From Solwaraspora sp. WMMA2056 (GTDB lineage Bacteria > Actinomycetota > Actinomycetes > Mycobacteriales > Micromonosporaceae), in assembly GCF_030345095.1 (NCBI RefSeq), contig NZ_CP128360.1:5952001-6016000 (forward strand): 64,000 bases of DNA. The letters are read 5' to 3'. The translations under genes were made by a program, and so were the position numbers. This document shows, in pieces, positions 8,726-17,377 of this stretch. Numbering within the stretch: the first letter of the stretch is position 1; every line of letters starts with the position of its first letter. Under the pieces are notes generated by a model, which saw only the letters and a list, made by a program, of their open reading frames with translations, ran no database searches and was not told where the DNA came from.

Positions 8726-8803
8726 CGGTGTCGGCACCGTGCGTCGGCACCGCGTGCCGGCACCGTGCGTCGGCACCGCATGTCGGCACCGCGCGTCGGC
8801 TCA
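8726..8803. repeat. Tandem 13-bp repeat between thiL and the GNAT gene
   Basis: About six head-to-tail copies of a 13-bp unit close to GTGCGTCGGCACC, with internal variation (units at 8739-8751, 8752-8764, 8765-8777, 8778-8790 and 8791-8803). The unit contains a partial palindrome around GGCACCG/CGGTG. The last copy runs into the thiL stop codon. Confidence 0.85.
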
Positions 8804-9739
8804 GCGGAAGTGCTCCCAGCCGGGGGCGCCCTGGTACGGCTGGCCGTCGATGGTCACCCCGGCACCCTTGACCACGTGGCCGACCCGCCGCCACCCCTTC
8901 GGTAGCGGCAGATCCTCGGGGAACGTCGCGGCCAGGGCGTGATCGTCGCCACCGCCGAAGATCCACTGGTACGGGTCGACGCCGAGCGCGTTGGCGGTGT
9001 CGCGCATCTGCGGCGGCACCTCGAACGCCTCCCGCCGCAGGTCGATGCCGACCCCGCTGGCGGTGGCGACGTGGCCCAGGTCGGCGATCAGCCCGTCCGA
9101 GATGTCGATCATGGCGCTGGCGCCGACGTTCGCGGCGGCCGGACCGGCGGCGTACGGCACCTCGGGGCGTCGATGCGCTTCCACCAGCAGTTTCGGCGAC
9201 CGGAACCCCCGGGAGAGCACCGTGTAGCCGGCGGCGGCGTAGCCGAGCCGGCCGGCGATGGCCAGCACGTCCCCGGCGTGCGCGCCGCTGCGCAGCACCG
9301 GGGCCGCGCCGTGCAGGTCACCGAGGGCGGTCACCGCGATCGTCAACGTCGGGCTGGCCGACATGTCACCGCCGACGACGGCCGCACCGACCTTGGCGGC
9401 CTCGTCGGACAGGCCGACGGCCAGGTCCTCGGCCCAGCCGGCGTCGGTCTCCGGCGGGGCGCAGAGCGCCACCAGCAGCGCGGTCGGCACCGCCCCCATC
9501 GCGACGATGTCGGCGAGGTTCGCGGCGGCGGCCCGGTGGCCGACGTCGACCGCGCTGGACCAGTCCCGCCGGAAGTGCCGGCCCTCGACGAGCACGTCTG
9601 TCGAGGCGACCACCCGGTTGTCGGTGCTGGCCACGACCGCCGCGTCGTCGCCGGGGCCGAGCAGCGTGGCGGCTCCCGGGTGTAGCCGCGCGGTGACCCG
9701 GGAGATGAGCCCGAATTCACCCGCCCGTGCCACATTCAC
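8801..9739 (-). CDS. thiL: Thiamine-monophosphate kinase
   Basis: A 312-residue enzyme that phosphorylates thiamine phosphate to thiamine diphosphate, the last step of cofactor synthesis. Typical AIR-synthase/ThiL-fold motifs are present: GEFGLISRVTARL near the start, LLGPGDDAAVV (Asp pair binding Mg-ATP), VEGRHFRRDWSS, and MIDISDGLIADLGHVA in the second half. The GTG at 9739 has GAGG seven bases upstream. Length is normal. The Lrp/RAM gene is divergent, as is usual in actinomycetes. Confidence 0.93.
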   Translation of the reverse strand: MNVARAGEFGLISRVTARLHPGAATLLGPGDDAAVVASTDNRVVASTDVLVEGRHFRRDWSSAVDVGHRAAAANLADIVAMGAVPTALLVALCAPPETDAGWAEDLAVGLSDEAAKVGAAVVGGDMSASPTLTIAVTALGDLHGAAPVLRSGAHAGDVLAIAGRLGYAAAGYTVLSRGFRSPKLLVEAHRRPEVPYAAGPAAANVGASAMIDISDGLIADLGHVATASGVGIDLRREAFEVPPQMRDTANALGVDPYQWIFGGGDDHALAATFPEDLPLPKGWRRVGHVVKGAGVTIDGQPYQGAPGWEHFR

Positions 9740-9851
9740 CGGTCCACCTCGTTCATCATCGTCTCCACTCGGGCACCGTCATGAATCCGGCCTGCTCCGT
9801 ACGGTAGTTTCACGTTCGGGCCGCTCCCGGGCGGCGGATAGGAGTCGGGTC

Positions 9852-10085
9852 GTGGTCCAGGCATACATCCTCATCCAGACCGAGGTCGGAAAGGCACGCG
9901 ACGTCGCTGACGCGATCGCGGACATCTCCGGCGTGGTCCGGGTGGACGCGGTGACCGGGCCGTACGACGTGGTCGTGCTCACCGAGGCGCATACCGTGGA
10001 CGAACTCGGGACGATGATAGTCAGCCGGGTCCAGATGGTGCCGGGCATCACCCGCACCCTGACGTGTTCGGTGGTACGACTGTAG
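9852..10085 (+). CDS. Lrp/AsnC-type ligand-binding (RAM) domain protein
   Basis: A 77-residue protein consisting only of the Lrp/AsnC effector-binding domain (starting VVQAYILIQTEVGKARDVAD), without the helix-turn-helix half. Stand-alone RAM proteins form rings and bind amino acids, and are thought to modulate partners. GTG at 9852 follows AGGAG about ten bases upstream. Its TAG stop shares one base with the GTG of the DUF3515 gene, so the two are co-translated. Confidence 0.85.
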   Translation: MVQAYILIQTEVGKARDVADAIADISGVVRVDAVTGPYDVVVLTEAHTVDELGTMIVSRVQMVPGITRTLTCSVVRL

Positions 10086-10768
10086 TGAACGACCAGCTCA
10101 ACCCCGCTGCGCCCGACACGGCGGCAGACGACCCGCCGGTCGCGGACCAGCCGGCGACCGGTGGCTCTGCTGCAGGCGGGCCGGACCGGACCACGCGGCA
10201 GGCGGCGATCTGGGCCACCGTGGTGGCCCTGCCGTTGACTGTCATCGTGGCGCTTGCCGCGTTCAGCCAGCTCAACCGGGCCGGCTCCGCCGACGGGCAG
10301 CCGGCCGGCGCCGACCCGTCGCCTTCGGCGTCGGCGTCCGTCGCGCCGGTGCCGACCACGCCGGTGCAGATGGCCGCCCCCGCCCTGGACGACCGCGCCG
10401 AGGTCGTCTGCCGGGCGTTGCTGTCCCAACTTCCCGGTACGCTGCGCGACCTGCGCCAGCGGCTGGTCAGCGACGGGGCCGAGCAGAACGCCGCGTACGG
10501 CGAACCACCGATCACCGTCGCCTGCGGGGTGCCGCCGGCCGAGTTCGCCCCGACGGACCTGGTGTACGCGCTCGACGGGGTCTGCTGGCACGCGACCGAG
10601 CAGCCCGACGCCACCGTGTGGACCACCGTCGACCGGGAGATTCCGGTGCGGGTGAGCGTGCCCGGGGCGTACGACGAACCGGGCCAGTGGGTGGCCGCGT
10701 TCGCCGACACGCTGATCGAGACCGTGCCCAGTGACGCGGACGCCGCCCCGCGCGGCTGCCGCGCCTGA
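10085..10768 (+). CDS. DUF3515 family membrane-anchored protein
   Basis: A 227-residue protein with a hydrophilic N-terminus of about 45 residues, one transmembrane helix (IWATVVALPLTVIVALAAFS), a Pro/Ser/Ala-rich linker and an extracytoplasmic domain with four conserved-looking cysteines (for example VCRALLSQLPGTLRDL, ITVACGVPP, DGVCWHA, RGCRA). This matches the DUF3515 family found beside ddl and thiL in actinomycetes; function unknown. Start GTG at 10085 overlaps the previous stop. Confidence 0.8.
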   Translation: MNDQLNPAAPDTAADDPPVADQPATGGSAAGGPDRTTRQAAIWATVVALPLTVIVALAAFSQLNRAGSADGQPAGADPSPSASASVAPVPTTPVQMAAPALDDRAEVVCRALLSQLPGTLRDLRQRLVSDGAEQNAAYGEPPITVACGVPPAEFAPTDLVYALDGVCWHATEQPDATVWTTVDREIPVRVSVPGAYDEPGQWVAAFADTLIETVPSDADAAPRGCRA

Positions 10769-10829
10769 TCCGAGTCCGGTCCGGACTGATCCGGGTCCGG
10801 CCTAGTCCGGCCGGTGGGTCCGGTCGCGG

Positions 10830-11948
10830 TCAGCGCAGCCCGGTCCCCCGGTTGAGCGCGGTACGGATCAGCCGGTCCACCAGCTTCGGGTACTCCAGGC
10901 CGGCCGCCGACCACATCCGGGGGAACATCGACGTCGGCGTGAAGCCCGGCATCGTGTTGATCTCGTTCAGGTAGATCTGGTTGTCGTCGGTGACGAAGAA
11001 GTCGACCCGGGCCAGGCCGGCGCAGTCCAGCGCGGTGAAGGTCCGGCAGGCGTACTCCTGCACCTGCCGGGTGACGTCGGGCGGCAACGCCGCCGGGATG
11101 TCGTACTCGCAGGAGTTGTCCAGGTACTTGGCCTCGAAGTCGTAGAACTCGTGGTCGGTGACCACCCGTACCTCGGCCAGCAGCGACGCCTCGGGGCCGC
11201 CGCCGGCCTCGCCCTCGATCACCCCGCACTCGACCTCGCGGCCGACGATCGCCGCCTCGACCAGCACCTTCGGGTCGATCTCTCGGGCGGTGGCGACCGC
11301 GGCGTCCAGGTCGGCCCAGTCGGAGACCTTGGTGATGCCGTACGACGAACCGGCCCGGGACGGCTTGACGAACACCGGCAGGCCGAGGCGCTCCTTGTCG
11401 GCGTCGCTGAGGCTCACCCCGGCGCGCAGCACCGCGTACGGTCCGGTCGGGATGCCCTCGACGGTGGCCAGCTTCTTGGTGAACTCCTTGTCCATCGCGG
11501 CGGCCGAGGCGAACACCCCGGCCCCGACGTACGGGATGCCGGCCATCTCCAGCAGCCCCTGGATGGTGCCGTCCTCGCCGTACGCGCCGTGCAGGGCGGG
11601 GAAGACGACGTCGACGCCGGCCAGGGCGACCGCTGGGCCGTCGGCCGGGTCGAGCACCATGATCCCGTTGCCGGTCGGGTCGGCGGGCAGCACCACGGCC
11701 GCGCCGGACCGGTCGGTGATCTCCGGCAGCTGCCGGTCGGTGATGGCCAGCTGGCTGCCGTCGCCGGTGGTGAGCACCCACCGGCCGGCGCGGGTGATGC
11801 CGACCGGGACGATCTCGTACTCGTCGGTGTCCAGGGCGGCGAGGATGCTGCCGGCGCTGACGCAGGAGATCGCGTGCTCGGTGCTGCGGCCGCCGAAGAC
11901 GATGGCGACGCGGGTCTTCCGTACGCTTGTCACAGGGGTGCCTTTCAC
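10830..11948 (-). CDS. ddl: D-alanine--D-alanine ligase
   Basis: A 372-residue ATP-grasp ligase making the D-Ala-D-Ala dipeptide for peptidoglycan. Motifs: VAIVFGGRSTEHAISCVSA at the N-terminus, FPALHGAYGEDGTIQG, VFVKPSRAGSSYGI (ATP-grasp lysine), and the C-terminal DFFVTDDNQIYLNEINTMPGF with Mg-binding Glu/Asn. Start codon is uncertain between GTG at 11948 and GTG at 11933; the former has AAGG seven bases upstream. A single copy of this gene is consistent with a normal D-Ala-D-Ala cell wall. It is convergent with DUF3515. Confidence 0.95.
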   Translation of the reverse strand: MKGTPVTSVRKTRVAIVFGGRSTEHAISCVSAGSILAALDTDEYEIVPVGITRAGRWVLTTGDGSQLAITDRQLPEITDRSGAAVVLPADPTGNGIMVLDPADGPAVALAGVDVVFPALHGAYGEDGTIQGLLEMAGIPYVGAGVFASAAAMDKEFTKKLATVEGIPTGPYAVLRAGVSLSDADKERLGLPVFVKPSRAGSSYGITKVSDWADLDAAVATAREIDPKVLVEAAIVGREVECGVIEGEAGGGPEASLLAEVRVVTDHEFYDFEAKYLDNSCEYDIPAALPPDVTRQVQEYACRTFTALDCAGLARVDFFVTDDNQIYLNEINTMPGFTPTSMFPRMWSAAGLEYPKLVDRLIRTALNRGTGLR

Positions 11949-12541
11949 TCGCGGCCTTCACACGCGCGCCAGGCACAGTCAGGGGGACGCCCGGCGGTAC
12001 GCGGGTTCACGTCTTCGCGCTCACGCGGGTGACCCTACTCTGCGTACCGACTCAGCGTGCCCTGACCGGCCCTGCTTCCTCCCGACGATGCGCTCAGTGA
12101 CCGCCGGGTAGCTGACGACCCGGGGACCCGCGTTTGTTGGACGGCGGCCTACCTGGGTCACGGGTGGGCGAGCCCGCCCGCCTGCACGCCGTCGACTCTG
12201 CCCTTTGCCCCGGCTCGACTTGTCTGCGCAACTTGAGCACTGACCACGGCAGACCAGGTCTGGCACCTCAGACTTATTCACGTGCTCATGTCGACCTACC
12301 AAGCGCCGCCCGAACTGAGGCCCCGGGATCGCTGAGTCACGCACCCGAAGACACAACAACCATCCGGTCAAGATCAAATCTAAACCCTCACTGCGCCCCA
12401 AGTTCTGCATCGGGGTCAACCTGGCAGAACCGGCCGGAAATTCTCGCCCTGCATTTACCGAAACGAGGTCTTTTCAGGCTCGAGTGCTGCCACAACCCCT
12501 AAACTCGAACCGAGACAACGTCCACACAAGACTATGCCAAC
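11949..12541. other. Intergenic region at the edge of the accessory patch
   Basis: About 590 bases upstream of ddl. Open frames exist on both strands (for example 12021-12419 minus and 12134-12502 plus), but they lack ribosome binding sites and have mixed, non-actinomycete codon use. From about 12300 the GC content falls visibly, marking the start of acquired DNA. No repeat, tRNA or recombinase gene is seen. Confidence 0.5.
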
Positions 12542-13075
12542 TCAGGAAATAAACCTCCGTTGCACGTCCCAGCCCTTTGGCGCTTCTAGCCGGGGTGATT
12601 CCTGGCGGACTACGATCCTCAACCCAGCTGATTCGTCAGCCAAAGCCAACGTTACGGAAAATTCTCTGTCGGGATAGCTGCCACCCAGTCGAGCGCGCCA
12701 CGTCTGAACCAGTATTTCAGCCAGCTCCTTCTCGGCATCCGCTACAAACTCGCGCGGACCTCGCCACCTAAGGAAAAGTTGATCAACCTCAAACCAGTTA
12801 TAGCTATCCACCGCCTCCGACCACTTCATCGGAGGCCAATCCACGCTATCGCCAGCCAACGGCATACTTAACCGAGCAGAAATCTCGGCCTGATCGTTCC
12901 CACTCAGCGCCAGAAATACAGCACCATGCAACTCAAGCAACTTAGGCCAGAAGAGCCAAGAAAAGCTCAGCGCCTGAAACACATCGCCCTGATTCCCGAA
13001 ATAGGAAACCGGATCATCGGAGCCAACATCAGGAAATGCAGCCCGAAGGATCATTCCGGCCCTTTCGTCCGACAC
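12542..13075 (-). CDS. Hypothetical protein, possible immunity protein
   Basis: A 177-residue protein of unrecognised family with lower GC and more Asn/Ser codons ending in A/T than its housekeeping neighbours. The GTG at 13075 (start VSDERAGMILRAAFPDVG) is preceded by AAGGAG six bases away, a better start than upstream in-frame codons. It has an aromatic-rich middle (SFSWLFWPKLLELHGAVFLAL, cited in part) and a charged C-terminal part, with no signal peptide. It is the most distal of three similarly sized minus-strand genes lying downstream of a broken RHS gene, the usual setting for an immunity-gene array. Function inferred from position only. Confidence 0.5.
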   Translation of the reverse strand: MSDERAGMILRAAFPDVGSDDPVSYFGNQGDVFQALSFSWLFWPKLLELHGAVFLALSGNDQAEISARLSMPLAGDSVDWPPMKWSEAVDSYNWFEVDQLFLRWRGPREFVADAEKELAEILVQTWRARLGGSYPDREFSVTLALADESAGLRIVVRQESPRLEAPKGWDVQRRFIS

Positions 13076-13243
13076 CAACCACTCCTTATCCAGTAACCTC
13101 GAGGGAGATTTTCCCCTCGGCCGACACCTCACGCCCGCCACCCTTAGGGTAGTAGATCGAATGCTCACGATCAATCGACTCTTGCGAGCCAGATGAGCCG
13201 GAGCACGGACGCCCATTTAGATAAGAATTCGCTATTGACCTCT

Positions 13244-13666
13244 TCAGCTAGACTCCGCCTGAAGTCTGCGGCCCCACTCGTCAGCTGCAAACAAACGGCG
13301 GAAACCTTCAACAATCTCATCAAACTTGTCGGGCGGCAGGTGGAAGTTAAGGTTTGATCTCACGTTCAATGCATCGACGACAGCCGCCGAGAAAGTTAGG
13401 GACAACACAGATTTAGCCGCATCCGAAGACCATGAGGAAATACCGCCATACACCGTTCTCCCTAGGTTGTCACTGATCGAGTAGGTATCCATCTCAAGGC
13501 GGCGATCTTGATCGTCATGCCGCCCACTCAGCGGAACCTGAAAGGACAATCCGAACTTCTCGCCGTGCCGATCTGTCGCCAGCGCCACACAGAACGTTTC
13601 TACGTCCCGCAACTCAACAACGGCGGCTGCGACCACCTCGATATTGTCGATCGATTCCTCATTCAT
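13244..13666 (-). CDS. Imm10-like immunity protein
   Basis: A 140-residue cytosolic protein starting MNEESIDNIEVVAAAVVELR. The middle contains LEMDTYSISDNLGRTVYGGI, which resembles the conserved core of the immunity protein 10 family (a DTY...YGG pattern). Such proteins neutralise nuclease or deaminase toxin tips of polymorphic toxins. A TTG at 13681 is an alternative start; neither has a strong ribosome binding site. It sits between two other immunity-like genes. Family call from memory of the motif, moderate confidence. Confidence 0.55.
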   Translation of the reverse strand: MNEESIDNIEVVAAAVVELRDVETFCVALATDRHGEKFGLSFQVPLSGRHDDQDRRLEMDTYSISDNLGRTVYGGISSWSSDAAKSVLSLTFSAAVVDALNVRSNLNFHLPPDKFDEIVEGFRRLFAADEWGRRLQAESS

Positions 13667-14280
13667 CTGGTCGTCGCCCAAACCTTGTTTCCCATGTATA
13701 CATCACGTCAATCCCCCAGTACTCCGCCGCACGGTGCATGTGCCCTTACAGGAGATGCAAGGAGGTAGCGCTCCCGGGAGGTGAAGCGTGCCGCCCTCCC
13801 GGAATGCAATGCTCGTCACCGCCTTCGCCTCAGTGTGACTATCCAACATTCCCTTGGGAAATCCTCAGCGCCTTCTGCAATGCGGTCATATCACCGCTCT
13901 TGAAGACCTCTGTGCCGACTAGGTTGCCCTTTCCAGGACGAGCCCGCCGGCAGCGGAGCGCCCGAGCCCGCCGAGCCGCCGGCACCGAAGAAGGCACGCC
14001 GCAACCCGAAAGCATAGCCCAGCATCCCGCCACCGATGGAACCACTGGGTGAAAAACTGCTCCACCTAATCAAGAAGCGGCCCGGCCGAAGCCGGGCCGC
14101 GCGCACGCGCTCAAGGCCTACGGCCCCGCGCGCACGCCCACCATCAGCGAGCCAAGAGCTAGCACCACAACCACTTCTATTTACATCGGCGTTCATTGAT
14201 GTTTTTGGTCTGTTGACATCAACTCTGACAGCAACATATACACCCGAAGGCGACCCCGGATACACGCGATAACCGCACGA
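13667..14280. other. Gene-poor stretch between immunity-like genes
   Basis: About 600 bases with no convincing gene. Short open frames on both strands are broken or lack start signals. On the minus strand, near 13839-13935, an open stretch ends in GTEVFKSGDMTALQKALRIS and could be the eroded C-terminal tip of a toxin, but this is speculative. A hairpin at 14077-14100 separates it from the next gene. Confidence 0.35.
14077..14100. terminator. Hairpin, probable terminator
   Basis: Perfect 10-bp GC stem (GCGGCCCGGC at 14077-14086, complement at 14091-14100) with a CGAA tetraloop. It lies about 180 bases past the stop of the minus-strand gene ending at 14281. No U tract. Confidence 0.55.
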
Positions 14281-14727
14281 CTACGAAGAGCCACTCTCGC
14301 GGAGATCTACAAATAGCTCATCGGCGCGGACTTCGACAGTCAGAACGACCGCTCCGCATACCAACTCAACACCGATGATCTTTCCTGAAAACATGATCAA
14401 ATTGACGTCGCGAACTTGTCGCCCAATGAGCTCACTGAAACCCTTATCGAAAGAGACATCGAAAGCTGTCCACTTGCCTGAGTGTTCCACAAATTCTCGA
14501 TTCTCGGGACTGAGGGGTTCCTCAAATTTGTCGACCCACTCACCAATCTTGAACCGTAGAGATTCGCCATCCGGCCCGGATTCGAACCGGAACACAACCC
14601 CGCTGGCAAGGGTGACCTCAACAGGCCCTTCCCCGACACGCCGAACCCCTCCAGGTTCGACGTAATTTACACGTCTCACTCGCGTGATCTCGCTGGTCAG
14701 GAAGCCTACAAGGCGGTCGCCTAGCAT
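14281..14727 (-). CDS. Hypothetical protein, possible immunity protein
   Basis: A 148-residue protein beginning MLGDRLVGFLTSEITRVRRV. The ATG at 14727 has GGAG eight bases upstream, and the start codon lies inside the last codons of the broken RHS frame (stop TAG at 14721-14723). The sequence alternates beta-strand-like segments (VEVTLASGVVFRFES, LICGAVVLTVEV-type) with charged loops, and shows no signal peptide. Position directly after an RHS remnant suggests an immunity role. I do not recognise the family. Codon use is less GC-biased than neighbouring housekeeping genes. Confidence 0.55.
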   Translation of the reverse strand: MLGDRLVGFLTSEITRVRRVNYVEPGGVRRVGEGPVEVTLASGVVFRFESGPDGESLRFKIGEWVDKFEEPLSPENREFVEHSGKWTAFDVSFDKGFSELIGRQVRDVNLIMFSGKIIGVELVCGAVVLTVEVRADELFVDLRESGSS

Positions 14728-15500
14728 AAATCCGTCTCCAAGTACGTGTGGCTCGTGGTGTAGGTGCCGGCCAGCCCGGTCTCGGCGGCAGGGATGGTGA
14801 CGGTGGCACCGAGCGGCCGGTAGCCGTCGTCGTAGCCGGTGACCGCCGTGGTGTACGCGTCGCCGCCGACGTGCCGGGTCGACGAGGTCGGCAGACCCAG
14901 CTCAAGGCTGTCGTACGTCCACGACGCGCGCAGCGCGCCAGTGGAGGTGTCGTCGCGCATCTCGGTACGGCGGCCGAGGTTGTCGTAGCCGTACCAGAGA
15001 GTTTCGCCGCGGCCGTCGGTCGTCGTCACCAGCTGGCCGGCGTTGTTGTAGGTGCTGCTCGACGTGCCGGAGTCGGGGTCGACGGTGCCGACCCGGCGAC
15101 CCAGCAGATCGTACGAGTAGGTCCACTCGTTGTCGACGTGGTCGGTGACCGTGGTGAGCCGGCCGGCGCGGTCGTAGCCGTAGGTGGTCTCCTCGTACGC
15201 CCCGGTGGGTGCGGACCCGGTGTGCTGGCGCAGGAAGGTCTGCCGGCCCCGCGCGTCGCTGATCGAGGTGGTGGCGGTGCCGCCGGTCGGCGGGTCGACG
15301 GTGACCCGGTCGCCGTCGTGGCCGGTGACGGTCTCCCACTGCAGCGTGTTCGCCGACCACAGCTGAGACCGGGTGGGGCGGCCGACACCGTCGTAGAGAG
15401 TCCGGCTCTGGGTCTCGATCGCGGTGTCGGCGAAGGTGACCAACGTGCCGTACGCGGTGACCAGGTGTCGATCGCACTGGTGGTCGCCGTCCAGGTTCGC
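14721..15500 (-). pseudogene. Truncated RHS/YD-repeat toxin gene
   Basis: An open frame of about 250 codons filled with YD repeats (YDGVGRPTRSQLWSA, YGYDRAGRLTTVTDH, YSYDLLGRRVGTVDPDS, YGYDNLGRRTEMRDD). Repeats of this type build the toxin-delivery shell of large RHS proteins, which are normally 1500 residues or more. Here no start codon, signal peptide or N-terminal domains are found, and the frame stops (…HTYLETDLC) before the core-closing DPxGL motif and any toxin domain. Both ends are lost, so it is a remnant. High GC inside the fragment contrasts with the lower-GC genes after it. Confidence 0.85.
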
Positions 15501-15645
15501 AGCGCCGCCGAGTCGGCTACGCCGACAACTCTGGCGCAATCCCATCGACGTTGAGCCGAGCCGCCCGTCCACCAATCGACGGAGTCCATAAGTCCACTAG
15601 TGACGGCAGGATGGGTCGGGTCGAGCATCCCAGGAGGTGGTAGCC

Positions 15646-16521
15646 ATGTCCCCGTCCGTGTTGAACTCGTCCGTACCGCGCCGGCGGCTGGGCCGGGAGC
15701 TGCGTCAACTGCGCGAGCGGCTGACCCAGCTGCCGCAGACGTCGGTCGCCAGCGAGCTGGAGTGGTCGGCGACGAAGCTGTGGCGGATGGAGCGCGGCGA
15801 GGTCCCGGTCCGCTCCGGCGACGTCGTGCTGCTCTGCGAGTTGTACGGCGTCGACGAGGGGACCACCGAGATCCTCGCCGCCTTGGCGACCAAGACCCGG
15901 GAGAAGGGCTGGTGGCACGACTACGCCAGTCTGCCCTCCTGGTTCGAGCTGTACGTGGGCCTGGAAGAGGCGGCCAGCCGGATCCGCGAGTACCAGAGTC
16001 AGTTGGTGCCGGGCTTCTTGCAGACCCGGGAGTACGCGACCGCGATCTTCACCAAGGACGTCGACGGCGTGCCCCGTCACCAGATCGCCGACCGGGTCGC
16101 GGTGCGGCTGGGCCGGGCCCGGCTGCTGACCCGGCTGGAGCCACAGGCTCCGGAGTTCGACATCGTCGTCGACGAGGCGGTGCTGCGCCGCGTGGTCGGG
16201 TCGCGCCAGATCATGGCGGCACAGGTGCGCCGGCTCGCCGACGCCGGCCGGCTGCCGAACGTCTCCGTCCGGGTCCTGCCGTTCTCGTCCAACCTGCACG
16301 CCGGGGTGCTGACCGGCGGCTCGTTCACCGTCCTGGACTTTCCCGAGCAGTACGAACCCACCACGGTCTACCAGGAGTCGATCACCGGCGCGCTCTTCCT
16401 CGACAAGCAGACCGAGAGCGACCGGTACGCTTGGGTCTACCACGACATCCGGTCGGCCGCGCTGAGCGAGGCCGAGTCGCGGGCGCTGTTGCTGGACACG
16501 GCGAAGGAGTACGAGCCATGA
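15646..16521 (+). CDS. XRE-family regulator with DUF5753 domain
   Basis: A 291-residue helix-turn-helix protein. N-terminal XRE domain (LGRELRQLRERLTQLPQTSV... WSATKLWRMERGE) spans roughly residues 12-70; the remainder is the DUF5753 domain with LVPGFLQTREYATAIF and VRVLPFSSNLHAGVLTGGSF. ATG at 15646 has AGGAGG about eight bases upstream. These regulators are abundant in Streptomyces and Micromonospora, almost always paired with a DUF397 gene; some pairs control development or antibiotic production. The stop overlaps the DUF397 start (ATGA, 16518-16521). Confidence 0.92.
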   Translation: MSPSVLNSSVPRRRLGRELRQLRERLTQLPQTSVASELEWSATKLWRMERGEVPVRSGDVVLLCELYGVDEGTTEILAALATKTREKGWWHDYASLPSWFELYVGLEEAASRIREYQSQLVPGFLQTREYATAIFTKDVDGVPRHQIADRVAVRLGRARLLTRLEPQAPEFDIVVDEAVLRRVVGSRQIMAAQVRRLADAGRLPNVSVRVLPFSSNLHAGVLTGGSFTVLDFPEQYEPTTVYQESITGALFLDKQTESDRYAWVYHDIRSAALSEAESRALLLDTAKEYEP

Positions 16522-16718
16522 CCGACCTGACCGGTGCCACCTGGCGCAAAAGCAGCCGATCGAACAGCCAGGGTGCGTGCGTCGAGGTCGCCAACGGGCT
16601 GGCCGGCGTCATCGGCGTACGCGACTCCAAGGACCCCACCGGCCCGGTCCTGACCGTCTCCCCCGCCAGCTGGTCGGCCTTCGTCGCCGCCACCAAGACC
16701 GGCACTCTCACCGCCTGA
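16518..16718 (+). CDS. DUF397 protein, partner of the XRE regulator
   Basis: A 66-residue protein with the family signature: TWRKSSRSNSQGACVEVAN, GVIGVRDSKDPTGPVLTVSP and WSAFVAATKTG. DUF397 proteins act with the adjacent XRE/DUF5753 protein; in several systems they bind it and modulate DNA binding. Start ATG overlaps the regulator stop. Full length for the family. Confidence 0.93.
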   Translation: MTDLTGATWRKSSRSNSQGACVEVANGLAGVIGVRDSKDPTGPVLTVSPASWSAFVAATKTGTLTA

Positions 16719-16757
16719 CCACACACCGCCAGCACGCTGGCGGGCCCGCGTTCCCGA

Positions 16758-16915
16758 CTACCCGAGGTACGGACTGTCACGCTGCTCAGCGTGGTGGCGC
16801 AGCCGGAGCCGTACCGTGTCGTGGATGGGGATGTCGGCGAACTCGGCAGGATCGACGAACCGCACCTCGGTGGACTCGTCGCTGACCAGAATCAGTCCCG
16901 CTAACGATCCGGCCG
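16758..16915 (-). pseudogene. C-terminal fragment of a NUDIX hydrolase gene (copy 1)
   Basis: On the minus strand a frame of about 50 codons reads …LAGLILVSDESTEVRFVDPA, then EFADIPIHDTVRLRLRHHAEQ, ending at TAG at 16758-16760. This resembles the tail of a NUDIX hydrolase, including the DTVRLRLRHH helix. No NUDIX box is present and the frame is closed by a stop on the upstream side, so only the tail survives. The 68 bases at 16758-16825 recur at 17378-17445 in the same orientation. Confidence 0.65.
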
Positions 16916-16916
16916 A

Positions 16917-17324
16917 TCAACCCCGCGATCTCCTACTCCAGGCCTCGGTCAGTATTCCCCTTTCTGACCGACGATGCGGAGCAATTATGAACTTCGGGCG
17001 ACCAAAAAGCATTACCGTCCAATACAGCAAGACACCCAGAAGCATGAGTACAAAAAACGCAAGAATAATCACGCCAGCCCAGGCAGGGGGGCTATCTGAC
17101 TCGGCTGTCAACAAGAGGAGAAGACCAGAAATCGCTAGACAACAGCCGGTGACGAAAATCGCGGGAGTCCCCCTGACATGGCCACGACGAAAATTCTCTG
17201 ATCGATACCAGAACCCAGCAGTCCGCCACTCATATTCGGTAGATTCACCCCGCCAATGCCGATAAAGAACTATTGGCGCCAAAGCAAGAGCTAAGAAAGG
17301 AAATGCCGCCGCAAGCCAAATCAC
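16917..17324 (-). CDS. Small membrane protein, unknown
   Basis: About 135 residues from the GTG at 17324 (GGGGAG lies about 11 bases upstream). Predicted layout: one N-terminal transmembrane helix (VIWLAAAFPFLALALAPIVL), a soluble loop with a Trp/Tyr/Arg-rich segment, then two further helices (IFVTGCCLAISGLLLLL and AGVIILAFFVLMLLGVLLYW). Lower GC than housekeeping genes. It lies exactly between the two copies of the NUDIX tail fragment, so it appears to have come in with, or caused, that duplication. No family recognised. Confidence 0.55.
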   Translation of the reverse strand: MIWLAAAFPFLALALAPIVLYRHWRGESTEYEWRTAGFWYRSENFRRGHVRGTPAIFVTGCCLAISGLLLLLTAESDSPPAWAGVIILAFFVLMLLGVLLYWTVMLFGRPKFIIAPHRRSERGILTEAWSRRSRG

Positions 17325-17377
17325 CCGTACAACAACTCCCCTATCTATAGAGCACCCCGGCGAGATCGCGACCCCGG

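Noticed and set aside
12021..12419. 132-codon minus-strand open frame upstream of ddl.
   Set aside because: Basic, cysteine-scattered composition with no start signal; looks like noise in the low-GC transition region.
13891..14265. Open frames on both strands between immunity genes, as possible small toxins.
   Set aside because: Overlapping frames with no ribosome binding sites and no recognisable domain; a toxin tip remnant is possible but unproven.
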